Counted from the first letter of the stretch, positions 18,796 through 27,525 are shown. The stretch: 64,000 bases of DNA from Methylobacterium soli (GCF_008806385.1 NZ_VZZK01000001.1:62001-126000); one strand, 5' to 3'. Program-made: numbers and translations. The notes: generated by a model from the letters alone, not told the origin.

Positions 18796-18843
18796 GCGGC
18801 TTGGCTTGGAGGCGGCTTGGCTTGAAGGCGGCCTGGCTTGAAG
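18796..18843. repeat. three tandem copies of a 16-bp repeat
   Basis: GCGGCTTGGCTTGRAG-type units at 18796-18811, 18812-18827 and 18828-18843, differing at one or two bases, with a diverged fourth copy after. They lie in the intergenic space between the 94-residue gene and the capsule-export gene and encode nothing evident. Confidence 0.85.
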
Positions 18844-18915
18844 GCAATTTGGGCCGAAAGGGGCTCCTAGCAGATCGCTGCGGGTGCGATCCAGCCGGGG
18901 TGCGGCCTCAGGCCC

Positions 18916-20226
18916 TCACAACCGCTGGTCGTTGACGCCGCCGAGGATCAGCGAGACCGAGCTCCACACCACCAGGAAGCAGAAGAAGGTGACGAACAGG
19001 GTGCGGCCGCGCTGGGGATAGAGCGTGTCGGTCGGCAGGACCGGCGGCACGAAGGTCGCGAGATAGATCTGCTGCTTGCTCGCCGAGATGCGGGCGCGGT
19101 CGAGGAGCGTGTTGGCGGATTCGTTGAGCTTCTCGGCGATGACGCGCTCGACGAGCAGGCCCTCATATTCGAGGAGCGCCTGCGTCATGTTCGGCAGGCC
19201 GCTCGCGACCGAACTCTCGGTGGTGAGCTGATCCTGCAATTGCTTCATCTGATGGTCGATGGCCGCCACGGTGGCCACCAGCACCTGGATCCCGCGCGAC
19301 TTCTCGTCGAGGCTCGAATTGCGCAGGACCTGAAGGTCGTTCTCCGCCTTCAGCTTGTCCTTGCGCAGGGCACCGAGGGTCAGGAGCGTCGATTCCGCGG
19401 TCTTGATCGGGTCGATGATGCCCCAGTGGTTGCGGAAACGCTGGAGATCGAGATGCGCCTTCTTCAGCCGCTCCTGCGCGACCGTGGCATCCGCCTGGGC
19501 ATGCGTGACCATGTCGGATTGGGCGCGCAGCGAGATCGCGTTGATCAGCACCTCGGTCTTGGCGATCACGTCGCGCGCGATGGTCAGCGCGTCCTCGGGG
19601 GTGAAGGCCCGGGTGGTCAGGGTGATCACGCCCGAGACCGCCTCGATCCGGGCATCGACGTGGTTGCGCCAGTAGCGGGTCAGCTCCTCGATCGGCTGCG
19701 GCACGCGGTAGCGAGCCCAGAAATCGGCGTCGCTGCGCGAGAACATCTTCGAGATGCCGATGCTCTTCTCCGCCGCCTCGACGATGCTCTGGCTGTTGAT
19801 GTAGTCCTTGACGATGAAGCTGTCCTGGCTGTTGTGCTTCTGGATCAGGCTCGTGAACTCGCCGAGATTGACGTCGCCCATGGGCTCGACGTTGCCGCGC
19901 ACGGCGAACTGCGCCTCCGCCACGTACTGATCCGAGGCGAAGACGAAGAGGTACACGGCCATGAAGGCCGTCGGCAGCAGGACGAACAGGCTGAAGCGGC
20001 GGATCAGCTGGGCCGACAGGCTGACCGGCTTGTACTCGCGCGGGCGAATGCCGGGCAGGCGCGTCCAGTCGAGGTTCTCGCGGGCGCGGCGCAGCAGGGC
20101 GAGGCCGCGGCGGTCGCGCACGGGCTCGATCGTCTCGGCGTTGCGGCGCAAATCCGGCATGGACCGGCGCGCGACGTCGATCATGCCGCGGAGCCGTTCG
20201 CCTTGCTTGACCTCGTCGACGCTCAT
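18916..20226 (-). CDS. capsule polysaccharide export inner-membrane protein (KpsE/BexC/Wzz family)
   Basis: A 436-residue polysaccharide co-polymerase type protein: a basic cytosolic N-terminus, TM1 at about 78-97, a long periplasmic coiled-coil region (about 130-400) and TM2 near the C-terminus (RTLFVTFFCFLVVWSSVSLIL). This is the topology of KpsE/BexC/CtrB, partner of the KpsMT exporter. Start at the ATG ending at 20226, preceded by AGGA and GAG; the longer open frame has no support. No kpsM, kpsT or kpsD is nearby, so it works with components encoded elsewhere or has another role. Confidence 0.85.
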   Translation of the reverse strand: MSVDEVKQGERLRGMIDVARRSMPDLRRNAETIEPVRDRRGLALLRRARENLDWTRLPGIRPREYKPVSLSAQLIRRFSLFVLLPTAFMAVYLFVFASDQYVAEAQFAVRGNVEPMGDVNLGEFTSLIQKHNSQDSFIVKDYINSQSIVEAAEKSIGISKMFSRSDADFWARYRVPQPIEELTRYWRNHVDARIEAVSGVITLTTRAFTPEDALTIARDVIAKTEVLINAISLRAQSDMVTHAQADATVAQERLKKAHLDLQRFRNHWGIIDPIKTAESTLLTLGALRKDKLKAENDLQVLRNSSLDEKSRGIQVLVATVAAIDHQMKQLQDQLTTESSVASGLPNMTQALLEYEGLLVERVIAEKLNESANTLLDRARISASKQQIYLATFVPPVLPTDTLYPQRGRTLFVTFFCFLVVWSSVSLILGGVNDQRL

Positions 20227-20495
20227 CCGCTCGTTTTCCTGGGATCCGCTCCGGCACGAAACGGTCGCGGACCGAGCCTCGCGAGGGTCCGGCCAGGCCG
20301 CGAACGGACCGGCCGGCACGGTCGCCGAGACCCTGCGGAGATCCCGTCCTTTTCGGCCCTTTTTAAGGCATCCCGCCCGCCCCTGCCAAGCTTGGATCCC
20401 GCCCGCGCCCTTTCGGCCACGCGGCCGCGCGCTCCATCGCCACAGGAACCCCTCGGCCGATTGCGCCCGCGGGCGCGAGCCCCTAGCCAAGCTCC

Positions 20496-20945
20496 ATGAG
20501 CCAGAGCCCGATGCGCGAGAGCCCGAAGCGCGACAGCCCGATGCGCGAGACAGCGGACGCCGCCCCGCGCGTCGACCGGCCGGCCTCCGGCCCGAAGGTC
20601 CGGGCCGCGAAATCGAAGATCGCCGCGGTGGTCCTGGTCTGCGCGAAGTGCCAGAAGCGCCAGGGCGTGGCCAAGCGCGCCGTGCGCGACCTGATCAAGC
20701 GCGGCTTGAAGCGCGGCCATCCCAAGCGCAAGGTCCGGATCGTCGAGACCGGGTGCCTCGGCCCCTGCCCGAAGCGGGCGCTCGCCGTCGCGACCGGCGC
20801 GAGCCTCGCCTCCGGCCGGATCCTTCTTCTCGATCCCGCCGCGACGCCCGACGACGCGGTCGCGACGATCCTCCCCGATTTCAGCCCCAAAGCCGCGCTA
20901 GCGCGCAGCTTAGCGATTCCAGCCGGCCGCCCGTCCGGCGCCTGA
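20496..20945 (+). CDS. thin [2Fe-2S] ferredoxin-like protein
   Basis: A 149-residue protein with Cys49-x2-Cys52 (VCAKCQKRQG) and Cys87-x3-Cys91 (ETGCLGPCPKRA), separated by a basic helix. This four-Cys layout and the CLGPCPK motif are those of thioredoxin-like [2Fe-2S] ferredoxins. The first 20 residues are an imperfect internal repeat (SPMRES / SPKRD / SPMRET). 10 nt upstream of the HpnL-like membrane protein gene, so probably co-transcribed. Redox partner unknown. Confidence 0.7.
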   Translation: MSQSPMRESPKRDSPMRETADAAPRVDRPASGPKVRAAKSKIAAVVLVCAKCQKRQGVAKRAVRDLIKRGLKRGHPKRKVRIVETGCLGPCPKRALAVATGASLASGRILLLDPAATPDDAVATILPDFSPKAALARSLAIPAGRPSGA

Positions 20946-20955
20946 GGCGTCCGTC

Positions 20956-22062
20956 ATGCCGGTCGAAGACCCCGCCCCGCCTGAAGCCCCGCTGGGGGGC
21001 ACGGCGCCCCGCGCCGCCTCCGCTCCGGCGGCGCTCGGTCGGGCGCTGCTGCGCCGCCTGCCCCTCGTCGGCACGCTGCTCGGCCTCGGCCTCGCGATCT
21101 GGCTGGTGGCGACGAACGATCTCGGCGCCGTGGCGACCGCCTTCGGGCGCATCGGCTGGCTCGGCCTCGCGGCCGTCGTGCTGACGCGGGTCGTCATCAT
21201 CCTGCTCTGCGGCCTGGCCTGGGCCCGGCTGCTGGCCGGGATCTGCCGGGCCGGGACCGGCGCCTTCCTGGTCCTGCGCTTCGTGCGCGAGGGCATCAAC
21301 GTGCTCCTGCCCGTGGCCTCGGTCGGCGGCGACGTGGTCGGGGGGCGCCTCCTCACCTTCTGGGGCGTCACCGGGGCGCTGGCCGCCGCCTCGATCCTGG
21401 CCGACCTGCTGATCCAGGCGGGCACGCAGGCGCTCTTCGCGCTGCTGGGCGCTGTCCTGCTGACGCAGCGCGAGGGCGAGGCCGCCGCGGCCTTGTCCGG
21501 CTGGGTCCTGCGCGCCCTCGGGGTCGCCGGGATCGCCCTGGCGGCCTTCTTCTCGCTCCAGCGCCTCGGGGCGATCCGGACGATCGAGCGGCGTCTCGCG
21601 GGCCTCGGCCGGCGCTTCGTGCGCGAGGCCGAGCCCGATCCCGCCGGCCCCCTGCCGGCGGCCGCGAGCGTGCAGGACGCCCTCGATGCCGTCTGGGGCC
21701 GCGGGCGGCTCGGAAACCTGCTGCAGGGGGTTCTGCTCCATCTCCTCGCCTGGGTGATCGGCGCCGCCGAGATCGCCATCGTGCTGGCCTGCATCGGCGT
21801 CGAGGGCGTGACCCTCGCGGAGGTTCTGGTGATCGAGGCGCTGGCGCAGGCGATCAAGTCCGCCGCCTTCCCGGTTCCGAGCGGGCTCGGCGTGCAGGAG
21901 GGCGGCTTCGTCGTCGTCGGCACGCTGTTCGGCATCGATGCCGGGACGGCGATCGCGCTGTCGCTCGCCAAGCGCGTGCCCGACGTCGTGCTCGGCCTGC
22001 CCGCGCTCCTGGTCTGGCAGAATCTGGAAGCCCGGCGCACCGCCCTGGCGCCGCCTCCGTGA
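20956..22062 (+). CDS. lysylphosphatidylglycerol-synthase-TM / HpnL-like membrane protein
   Basis: A 368-residue protein with about eight hydrophobic segments and the family motifs LLPVASVGGDVVGGR and PVPSGLGVQEGGF. This UPF0104/LPG-synthase transmembrane domain is shared by the HpnL protein linked to hopanoid handling and by MprF flippase domains, so a lipid-translocation role is plausible. The N-terminal 30 residues are Pro/Ala-rich. Co-oriented with the ferredoxin-like gene upstream and fliP downstream. No hopanoid gene in the window. Confidence 0.8.
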   Translation: MPVEDPAPPEAPLGGTAPRAASAPAALGRALLRRLPLVGTLLGLGLAIWLVATNDLGAVATAFGRIGWLGLAAVVLTRVVIILLCGLAWARLLAGICRAGTGAFLVLRFVREGINVLLPVASVGGDVVGGRLLTFWGVTGALAAASILADLLIQAGTQALFALLGAVLLTQREGEAAAALSGWVLRALGVAGIALAAFFSLQRLGAIRTIERRLAGLGRRFVREAEPDPAGPLPAAASVQDALDAVWGRGRLGNLLQGVLLHLLAWVIGAAEIAIVLACIGVEGVTLAEVLVIEALAQAIKSAAFPVPSGLGVQEGGFVVVGTLFGIDAGTAIALSLAKRVPDVVLGLPALLVWQNLEARRTALAPPP

Positions 22063-22108
22063 GCGCGCGCTTGCGTACCGTCGTGCCCCGATCCAGTTTG
22101 CCGCCCCG

Positions 22109-22867
22109 ATGAGCATCCCGAATCGACGTTTCCTCCGCGGCCGGCGCGCCTCAGCCGCCCTCACGGGCGCCGCCCTCGGCCTCGGCGCGAGCGCGGCCCT
22201 GGCGCAGAGCGTCACGGTCGATCTCGGCGCGGGCGGCGTCACCGAGCGCGCCCTGCAGCTCGTCGCGCTGATCACCGTCCTGGCGCTCGCGCCCTCGGTC
22301 CTGGTGATGGCGACCTCGTTCACCCGGATCGTGGTGGTCCTCTCGATCCTGCGCTCGGCGCTCGGCACCCAGACCGCCCCGCCCACCGCGGTGATCGTCA
22401 GCCTCGCGCTGTTCCTGACGGCCTTCGTGATGGCGCCGACGGCGCGGGAGGCCTACCGCACCGGCATCGAGCCGCTGATCGCCGGCCAGATCACGCAAGG
22501 GGTCGCCTTCGAGCGGGCCTCGGCGCCGTTCAAGACCTTCATGCTCCGCAACGTGCGCGAGAAGGACCTGAAGCTCTTCCTCGACATGGCGAAGGTTCCG
22601 ACGCCCTCGGGGCCCGAGGCGGTGGGCCTCGAGATCGTCACCCCAGCCTTCATGATCTCGGAACTGCGCCGCGCCTTCGAGATCGGGTTCCTCCTCTTCA
22701 TCCCGTTCCTGATCATCGACCTCGTGGTCGCCTCGATCCTAATGGCGGTGGGCATGATGATGGTGCCGCCCGCCACGGTCGCCCTGCCCTTCAAGCTCAT
22801 CTTCTTCGTTCTGGTCGACGGCTGGACGCTCGTGGCCGGCTCGCTCGTCCAGAGCTACGGCGGCTGA
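22109..22867 (+). CDS. fliP: flagellar type III export protein FliP
   Basis: Core membrane component of the flagellar export gate. 252 residues: signal-like N-terminus, then the FliP hallmarks LAPSVLVMATSFTRIVVVLSILRSALG, TPAFMISELRRAFEIGF and the final helices VGMMMVPPATVALPFKLIFFVLVDGW. It is separated from the rest of the flagellar cluster by unrelated genes. Start at ATG 22109; the longer frame overlaps the preceding gene. Confidence 0.97.
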   Translation: MSIPNRRFLRGRRASAALTGAALGLGASAALAQSVTVDLGAGGVTERALQLVALITVLALAPSVLVMATSFTRIVVVLSILRSALGTQTAPPTAVIVSLALFLTAFVMAPTAREAYRTGIEPLIAGQITQGVAFERASAPFKTFMLRNVREKDLKLFLDMAKVPTPSGPEAVGLEIVTPAFMISELRRAFEIGFLLFIPFLIIDLVVASILMAVGMMMVPPATVALPFKLIFFVLVDGWTLVAGSLVQSYGG

Positions 22868-22872
22868 AGGGC

Positions 22873-25800
22873 TCAGCCCGGCGGGGCGGGCGCTGCGCCC
22901 TCGGGCCGGTTCTCGGCCGCGCGGCCGCGCTCCGGCACGGCGGTCTCGGGGTAGCGCTTGCGATACTCGGCCAGGAAGGCCGCCAGGGTCTCGGCGCTCG
23001 TCGCCCGCTGGGCGATCTCCCGGAAGCCGGGATTGCGCACCGCGTTCGCGGCGGTGAGGAGCGCGAAGGTCCGGGCATCCGCGCTCTCGGCCATCGGACC
23101 CGCGAACTTGGCCTTGAGCCGCTCCAGCCCCAGGCCCTCGGCCGACAGGTCGTAGGCGATCGCGGCCCGGATCACGTCGGCGCGCGCCGCGTCGTCGAGG
23201 GGCTGGCGTCCGCGCCAGGCCTCGCCGAGCAGCGTCTCGTGGGCCTCGCCGGCCTCGCGCCAGCGCCGCGCGCCCCACAGGATGTCGGCCCGCAGGCGCT
23301 GCGCGTCGGCGCCGGTCTCGCCCTCGATCGTCTCCAGCGCGAGGTCGGTGCGCGACAGGTCCGAGAGGGCGCGGGCGCGGATCAGGCTGCGGGCGCGGCG
23401 CAGTTCCCCGGGCAGCTCCGGCAGGTAGGTGGCGTCGAGGGTTTCGAGCGCCTGCAGCGGCTTGGCATCCATCAGGCGGATCGCCGCGAGCCGGGCCGCC
23501 ACGCCGGCGCGGGCGGGGCCCGCGAGGCGGTGATCGACCTGATGCTGGAGCAGCTCGGCCGCCGAATCGAGGAGGTCGAGCTCGACCAGCCGATCCGCGA
23601 GGCGGCGCACGATCTCGTCGCCCCGCCGGCCGATCGGCGCGAATTCCTTGAAATCGAAGTAGAGCGCCACGGCCTCGATCCCCGAGAGTCCGCTGCCGCG
23701 CTCGCTCAGGAACAGGTCGTCGAACAGCGTCTGCGCCTCCGCGTGCAGGGCGCGGCTCGTCGGCGTGTCCGGGGCGCTCGCGTTGGCGCGCCGGGTCATC
23801 AGGAAGGCATCGCGCCAGCGGCCGGCCTCGGCGTAGAGCCGCGCCAGCCCGGCCACGACGCCGTTCTCGGTCTCGCCCCCGCGCCAGGTGAGGAGGAGGC
23901 GCTCCAGGCGATCCACGGTCTCGGCCGCCGTGAGCTTGCCCGCGCCGTGGCCGAGCAGGGCGCCCCGCAGGGTCGCCTCCGCGGCGACCGGCAGGGTTCT
24001 GGATTGCGCGAGCGTCGCGTAGGTGGCGGCGGCCACGACGCTCTGCCCCGTCGCCTCCTCGATCCGTCCGCGCAGGAGCGCGAGCCGGTCGCGCGTCAAC
24101 GCATCCCCGGCGCGGCCCGTCGCGGCGGCGATCTGGCGGGTCGCGGTCTCGAGGTCGCCGGTCTCGATCAGGGTCTCGGCCACCGCGGCGCGCAGAAGGC
24201 CCTGCAATTCGTCCGGGTAGCGGTCGAGGATCTCGAGCGTCCCCCGGAAGGCGCTCTCGGCGGCGAGCCAGCGGCCCGCGGAGGCGTCGGCGTAGCCGCG
24301 CCAGAGGCTGGCCTCGGAATCGCGCAACAGGGCCTCGCTCCCGAGGATGCGCTTGGCCGCGACGTCGCGGCCCATCAGGGCCTGCGCCGCTCCGGTCAGG
24401 AGCACGACGTCGCGCTGGTTGGCCATCAGCGGATCATCCGCCGCGATGGATTCCAGGACGGCGATCGCCTCCAGGTTGAGGCCGTTTGCCAGGAGGCTGC
24501 GGGCCAGGACGAGGCGGGGCGGGCCGCGCATCGAGCCCGAGGCCGCCGCGGTCGCGCCGAAAAGCTCGCGCAGGGTGTCGCGGACATTGCCGCGGCGGGC
24601 GACCTCCCAGGGGCCGCGCTGGAACGCGAGGTCGCCGACCTCCGCCACCGCGACCTCGGGCTGGCGCGCCACCGTCGAGACGGCGAGCCCCCCCTCGCGG
24701 CCGATCGTGACCCCTTCGAGCTCGGGGCGGACCACGAGGTCGTCGGCCTGGGCCAGAACCGCGAGGCCGAGGCGGCTCGGCAGCAATTCGAAATCCACGA
24801 AGCGCTGGCGCTTGGAGATTCCGGCGGGCCGCCGGCCGGCGCTGGTGACCACGGCGACCCGCTCGCCATCGAGGTCGAGCCAGGTCGCGCGGCCGGGATC
24901 GGGCAGCCTGACCCCGACGCGTCCGGCGGCGCCGGCGAGCCGCGTCGCCGTCAGGGTCTCGCTCGGGCTCAAGCTCTCGCCCGCGACGAGTTCCCACCCG
25001 CGCGGCGCCTCCGGGTCGCCGACCGGCAGGAGGTCGATCAGGCGGCCCGCCGGGACCGTGAAGCGATAGGCCACGACCCCGCCCGTGCGCTTCGGCTCGC
25101 CGAGCATGCGCAAGCCGGTCCGGCCGGGATCCGGGACCGCGATGGTCTCGCCGGTCTCGAACACGAGGGTGGCGATGTCGGCGCGCTCGAACAGGGCCAC
25201 CGGGACCGGGCGCGCGAAGGCGAACACCATGCCGTCCCCGGCCGGGCGTGCGGGGCGCGGCGCTGGCGCCTCCGCGCGGCTCGTCGCCGGCGCCGGCGGG
25301 GCGGCGGATGGCGCCGACGGGGCGGCGGATGGCGGTGCCGCGCGCGCGGGCATCGCGGCTTTCGCGTCCTGCGCCTCGCCCGGGGCGGCCGGCTCGGTCT
25401 CGGCGACGGGTTTCGGCGCCGTGTCCTTGAGCGCCACATCGATCGTGAGGCTGTCCTCGTCCCGGTCGGTGGTGGCGACGTAGCCCTCGGCCGGCATCAC
25501 CACGACGCTCGCGGCCTTGTCGTCGGCCTCGGTGGTCAGGCTGGCGATCGCCGGCTTGGTGCGGCCGCGGGTATCGGCCGTGTCGAGCCGCCACGCGCCC
25601 GGCAAGGTGATGCGGGTCGCGCCACCCGGCCGCTCGATCTGGGGCTGCACGTCGGCGGGCAGGCGGATCGAGAGGCGCGTCAACGACGGCAGGTGCGCGA
25701 CCTCCAGGCTCAGCGGCCTCGGGACCGGCGGCGGCGTCGCGGCCTTGAGGGCGGCCTCGGCCTTCTGCGCGCGTCGGGCGAGGTCGGCCACGATCTCGGG

Positions 25801-26256
25801 CGGAAGCGGCGGCGGAAGGCCCGCCCAGTTCTCCGGCAGCAGGTCGACGAAGACCTGCTCGCCGGCTTCCTGAACATTGATGCGATAGGGACGCTGCAGC
25901 GCCAGGCGCAGGCCGCTGCCGTCGGGATCGCGCCGGGCGGTCGAGACGAAGGCCGGCATCTCGGTGGCGAGCCGCTCGGTCCCGCCCGAGGCGCGCTCGG
26001 CGTAGCTCAGGACCAGGATCGTCCCGGACAGCTTCGCCCGCACCGGCACCGACTTGTCGAAGGCCAGGACGATGCGGCCATAGTTCTCGGGCTGGCTGCC
26101 GCGGGCCGAGAGCAGGCGCGCGGCCTCGGCCGGCGCGAGCCCGGCCGTGAGGGCGAGAACCAGCGCCAGCGGGACGGCGGCGAGCGTGGGGCGAACGCCC
26201 CTTGCCGGCGCGCCGCGCCGGCCCGAACGCCGTCCTGTTGCGAGAGCCGCCCCCAT
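22873..26256 (-). CDS. large secreted TPR-repeat protein of unknown function
   Basis: About 1,127 residues from the ATG ending at 26256, which gives a twin-basic N-region and signal peptide (VPLALVLALTAGLAPAEA). Residues ~50-150 form an AMIN-like beta domain (YGRIVLAFDKSVPVRAKLSG). An Ala/Pro-rich linker (~290-340) follows, then a second beta region, and from ~560 a long helical solenoid of TPR-like repeats (LLANGLNLEAIAVLESIAADDP; AVAETLIETGDLETATRQI). Probably periplasmic and protein-binding. It converges on fliP (5 nt apart) and has a CtrA-type box upstream, which suggests a flagellar or cell-cycle link. Function unknown. Confidence 0.8.
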   Translation of the reverse strand: MGAALATGRRSGRRGAPARGVRPTLAAVPLALVLALTAGLAPAEAARLLSARGSQPENYGRIVLAFDKSVPVRAKLSGTILVLSYAERASGGTERLATEMPAFVSTARRDPDGSGLRLALQRPYRINVQEAGEQVFVDLLPENWAGLPPPLPPEIVADLARRAQKAEAALKAATPPPVPRPLSLEVAHLPSLTRLSIRLPADVQPQIERPGGATRITLPGAWRLDTADTRGRTKPAIASLTTEADDKAASVVVMPAEGYVATTDRDEDSLTIDVALKDTAPKPVAETEPAAPGEAQDAKAAMPARAAPPSAAPSAPSAAPPAPATSRAEAPAPRPARPAGDGMVFAFARPVPVALFERADIATLVFETGETIAVPDPGRTGLRMLGEPKRTGGVVAYRFTVPAGRLIDLLPVGDPEAPRGWELVAGESLSPSETLTATRLAGAAGRVGVRLPDPGRATWLDLDGERVAVVTSAGRRPAGISKRQRFVDFELLPSRLGLAVLAQADDLVVRPELEGVTIGREGGLAVSTVARQPEVAVAEVGDLAFQRGPWEVARRGNVRDTLRELFGATAAASGSMRGPPRLVLARSLLANGLNLEAIAVLESIAADDPLMANQRDVVLLTGAAQALMGRDVAAKRILGSEALLRDSEASLWRGYADASAGRWLAAESAFRGTLEILDRYPDELQGLLRAAVAETLIETGDLETATRQIAAATGRAGDALTRDRLALLRGRIEEATGQSVVAAATYATLAQSRTLPVAAEATLRGALLGHGAGKLTAAETVDRLERLLLTWRGGETENGVVAGLARLYAEAGRWRDAFLMTRRANASAPDTPTSRALHAEAQTLFDDLFLSERGSGLSGIEAVALYFDFKEFAPIGRRGDEIVRRLADRLVELDLLDSAAELLQHQVDHRLAGPARAGVAARLAAIRLMDAKPLQALETLDATYLPELPGELRRARSLIRARALSDLSRTDLALETIEGETGADAQRLRADILWGARRWREAGEAHETLLGEAWRGRQPLDDAARADVIRAAIAYDLSAEGLGLERLKAKFAGPMAESADARTFALLTAANAVRNPGFREIAQRATSAETLAAFLAEYRKRYPETAVPERGRAAENRPEGAAPAPPG

Positions 26257-26348
26257 CGCGAAACGCCACACCCGAGAGCGGCGGGCGCCTTCACGGGAAA
26301 GCGCGTCGCCGGATACACCACGATGCAGCGGAGTGTGCCCAAACGCGG

Positions 26349-26363
26349 CTAACGCCCGCTTAA
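26349..26363 (-). promoter_or_regulatory. CtrA-type box upstream of the TPR protein gene
   Basis: Read on the minus strand: TTAA-gcgggcg-TTAG, one mismatch from TTAA-N7-TTAA. It lies 93 nt upstream of the TPR gene start and 10 nt downstream of the preceding gene's stop, so it would serve an independent promoter for the TPR gene. Confidence 0.5.
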
Positions 26364-26372
26364 TCCGGAGGG

Positions 26373-26744
26373 CTACTTCTTGACGATGAGCCCGGGAATC
26401 GCGGTTCCGGCCTCCCCGAAGGTCTCGACCGCCCGCTTGCAATTGGCCGGAACGTCTTTCTGGTAGATCTCAGTGTAGGCCTTCGCGCGCAGGTAGAGTT
26501 CGCCCTGGCGCAGATCGACCGGATCGACGCCGAGGCGCGTAACGGCGACGCTCAGCCGTTCCGGATCGCCCCGCATCTCGGGGCAGGAGGCGTCGACGAA
26601 GGCCACGAGGCCCGCGAGCTTGGCGGCCCCGTTGCGCTGGCGCTCGGTCTTCGGGTCGGGGGCCGGTCCTTCCGGCCCCGGCTGCGCCACTGACGAGGCG
26701 ACGAGGACGGCCGTCAGGGCCGCGGCGAGCAGGATGCGCTTCAT
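26373..26744 (-). CDS. small secreted protein of unknown function
   Basis: 123 residues with a clean signal peptide (MKRILLAAALTAVLVASSVAQ). The mature part has two cysteines (DASCPEMRG and VPANCKRAV) that may form a disulfide. No family recognised with certainty. A good GAGGAGAC ribosome site precedes the ATG ending at 26744. Same strand as the IalB-family gene upstream and the TPR gene downstream. Confidence 0.75.
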   Translation of the reverse strand: MKRILLAAALTAVLVASSVAQPGPEGPAPDPKTERQRNGAAKLAGLVAFVDASCPEMRGDPERLSVAVTRLGVDPVDLRQGELYLRAKAYTEIYQKDVPANCKRAVETFGEAGTAIPGLIVKK

Positions 26745-26784
26745 CGTCGTCTCCTCGGGGGCGCCGGGGTTCTGCGACCCTTCG

Positions 26785-26843
26785 GCGATGTCTCTTTGCG
26801 GCGATGTCTCTTTGCGGCGAAGATCTTGCGGCGAAGATGCCGC
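26785..26843. repeat. short tandem repeats between two secreted-protein genes
   Basis: Two exact 16-bp copies of GCGATGTCTCTTTGCG (26785-26800, 26801-26816) followed by two degenerate copies (GCGAAGATCTTGCG, GCGAAGATGCCGCG). Looks like slippage-driven expansion. Confidence 0.85.
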
Positions 26844-26847
26844 GCAT

Positions 26848-27525
26848 TCAGCTCCCGAGGGCCAGCACGCGCGCGAGTGCCGCGGAGAAGCCGTTCAGCG
26901 GCACCGTGATGACGGTCGGCTCCGCGCCCTCGCGCTTCTGGGCCGTCACGGTCAGGTTCTGGGCGGTCTTCATCGCGTCGGTGGCGAGGGTGGGGAAGCT
27001 GATCGGCACGTAGCAGCCCTCGGGGCCGCAGGTGAGATAGGGCGCGCCCTTGCCCAGCACCGTCTCGTCGAGCTTGAAGCTGACGCCGGCCTCGATCGAT
27101 TGCCCGAACGGCATCAGGATCAGGCCCTCGGCCCGCCCGTCCTTCGGGGTCTTCAGCTCGAAGGCGAATTGGCGCCGGCCGGTCTTCGCGTCGCCCTGCG
27201 ACTGGACCATGTTGCACTGGGTCGCGGTGTCGCGGACGCAGTTGACCGTCCAGTCCCCGTAGGTCTCGCTGACGGAGCTCGCGCCCTCCGGCCAGACCGC
27301 CTTGGGTGCCGTCTCGGGCGCGGCGGCCTTCGCTTCGGGCTTCGCTTCGGGCTTGGTCTCGGCCTTGGCGGCGGGCTTCGGCGGCGGCCTGCGCGGTGCG
27401 GGCTTGGGCTTCGGCGCCGCTTCGGGCGCGGCCGGAGCCTCTTCCTGCGCCAAGGCAGGCGACGCGGCGAGAAGCAGCGCGGCGGTCAGGGCGGCGAAGG
27501 GCCGGATCATGCGGATCGGCGGCAT
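26848..27525 (-). CDS. invasion-associated locus B (IalB) family protein
   Basis: 225 residues: signal peptide (MIRPFAALTAALLLAASPALA), an Ala/Pro/Lys-rich periplasmic linker (about 28-80), then the IalB domain with YGDWTVNCV, CNMVQS, LPFG-like LMPFGQSIEAG and GPEGCYVP, including the four conserved cysteines. IalB proteins are periplasmic; a chaperone or envelope role has been suggested. Either ATG ending at 27525 or 27510 may be the start. Confidence 0.88.
   Translation of the reverse strand: MPPIRMIRPFAALTAALLLAASPALAQEEAPAAPEAAPKPKPAPRRPPPKPAAKAETKPEAKPEAKAAAPETAPKAVWPEGASSVSETYGDWTVNCVRDTATQCNMVQSQGDAKTGRRQFAFELKTPKDGRAEGLILMPFGQSIEAGVSFKLDETVLGKGAPYLTCGPEGCYVPISFPTLATDAMKTAQNLTVTAQKREGAEPTVITVPLNGFSAALARVLALGS

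Noticed and set aside
23239..26352. 1,037-codon open frame antisense to the TPR protein
   Set aside because: Low-complexity Arg/Gly/Ala product with no motifs; the minus-strand frame has a signal peptide and TPR helices. It is long only because of GC bias.
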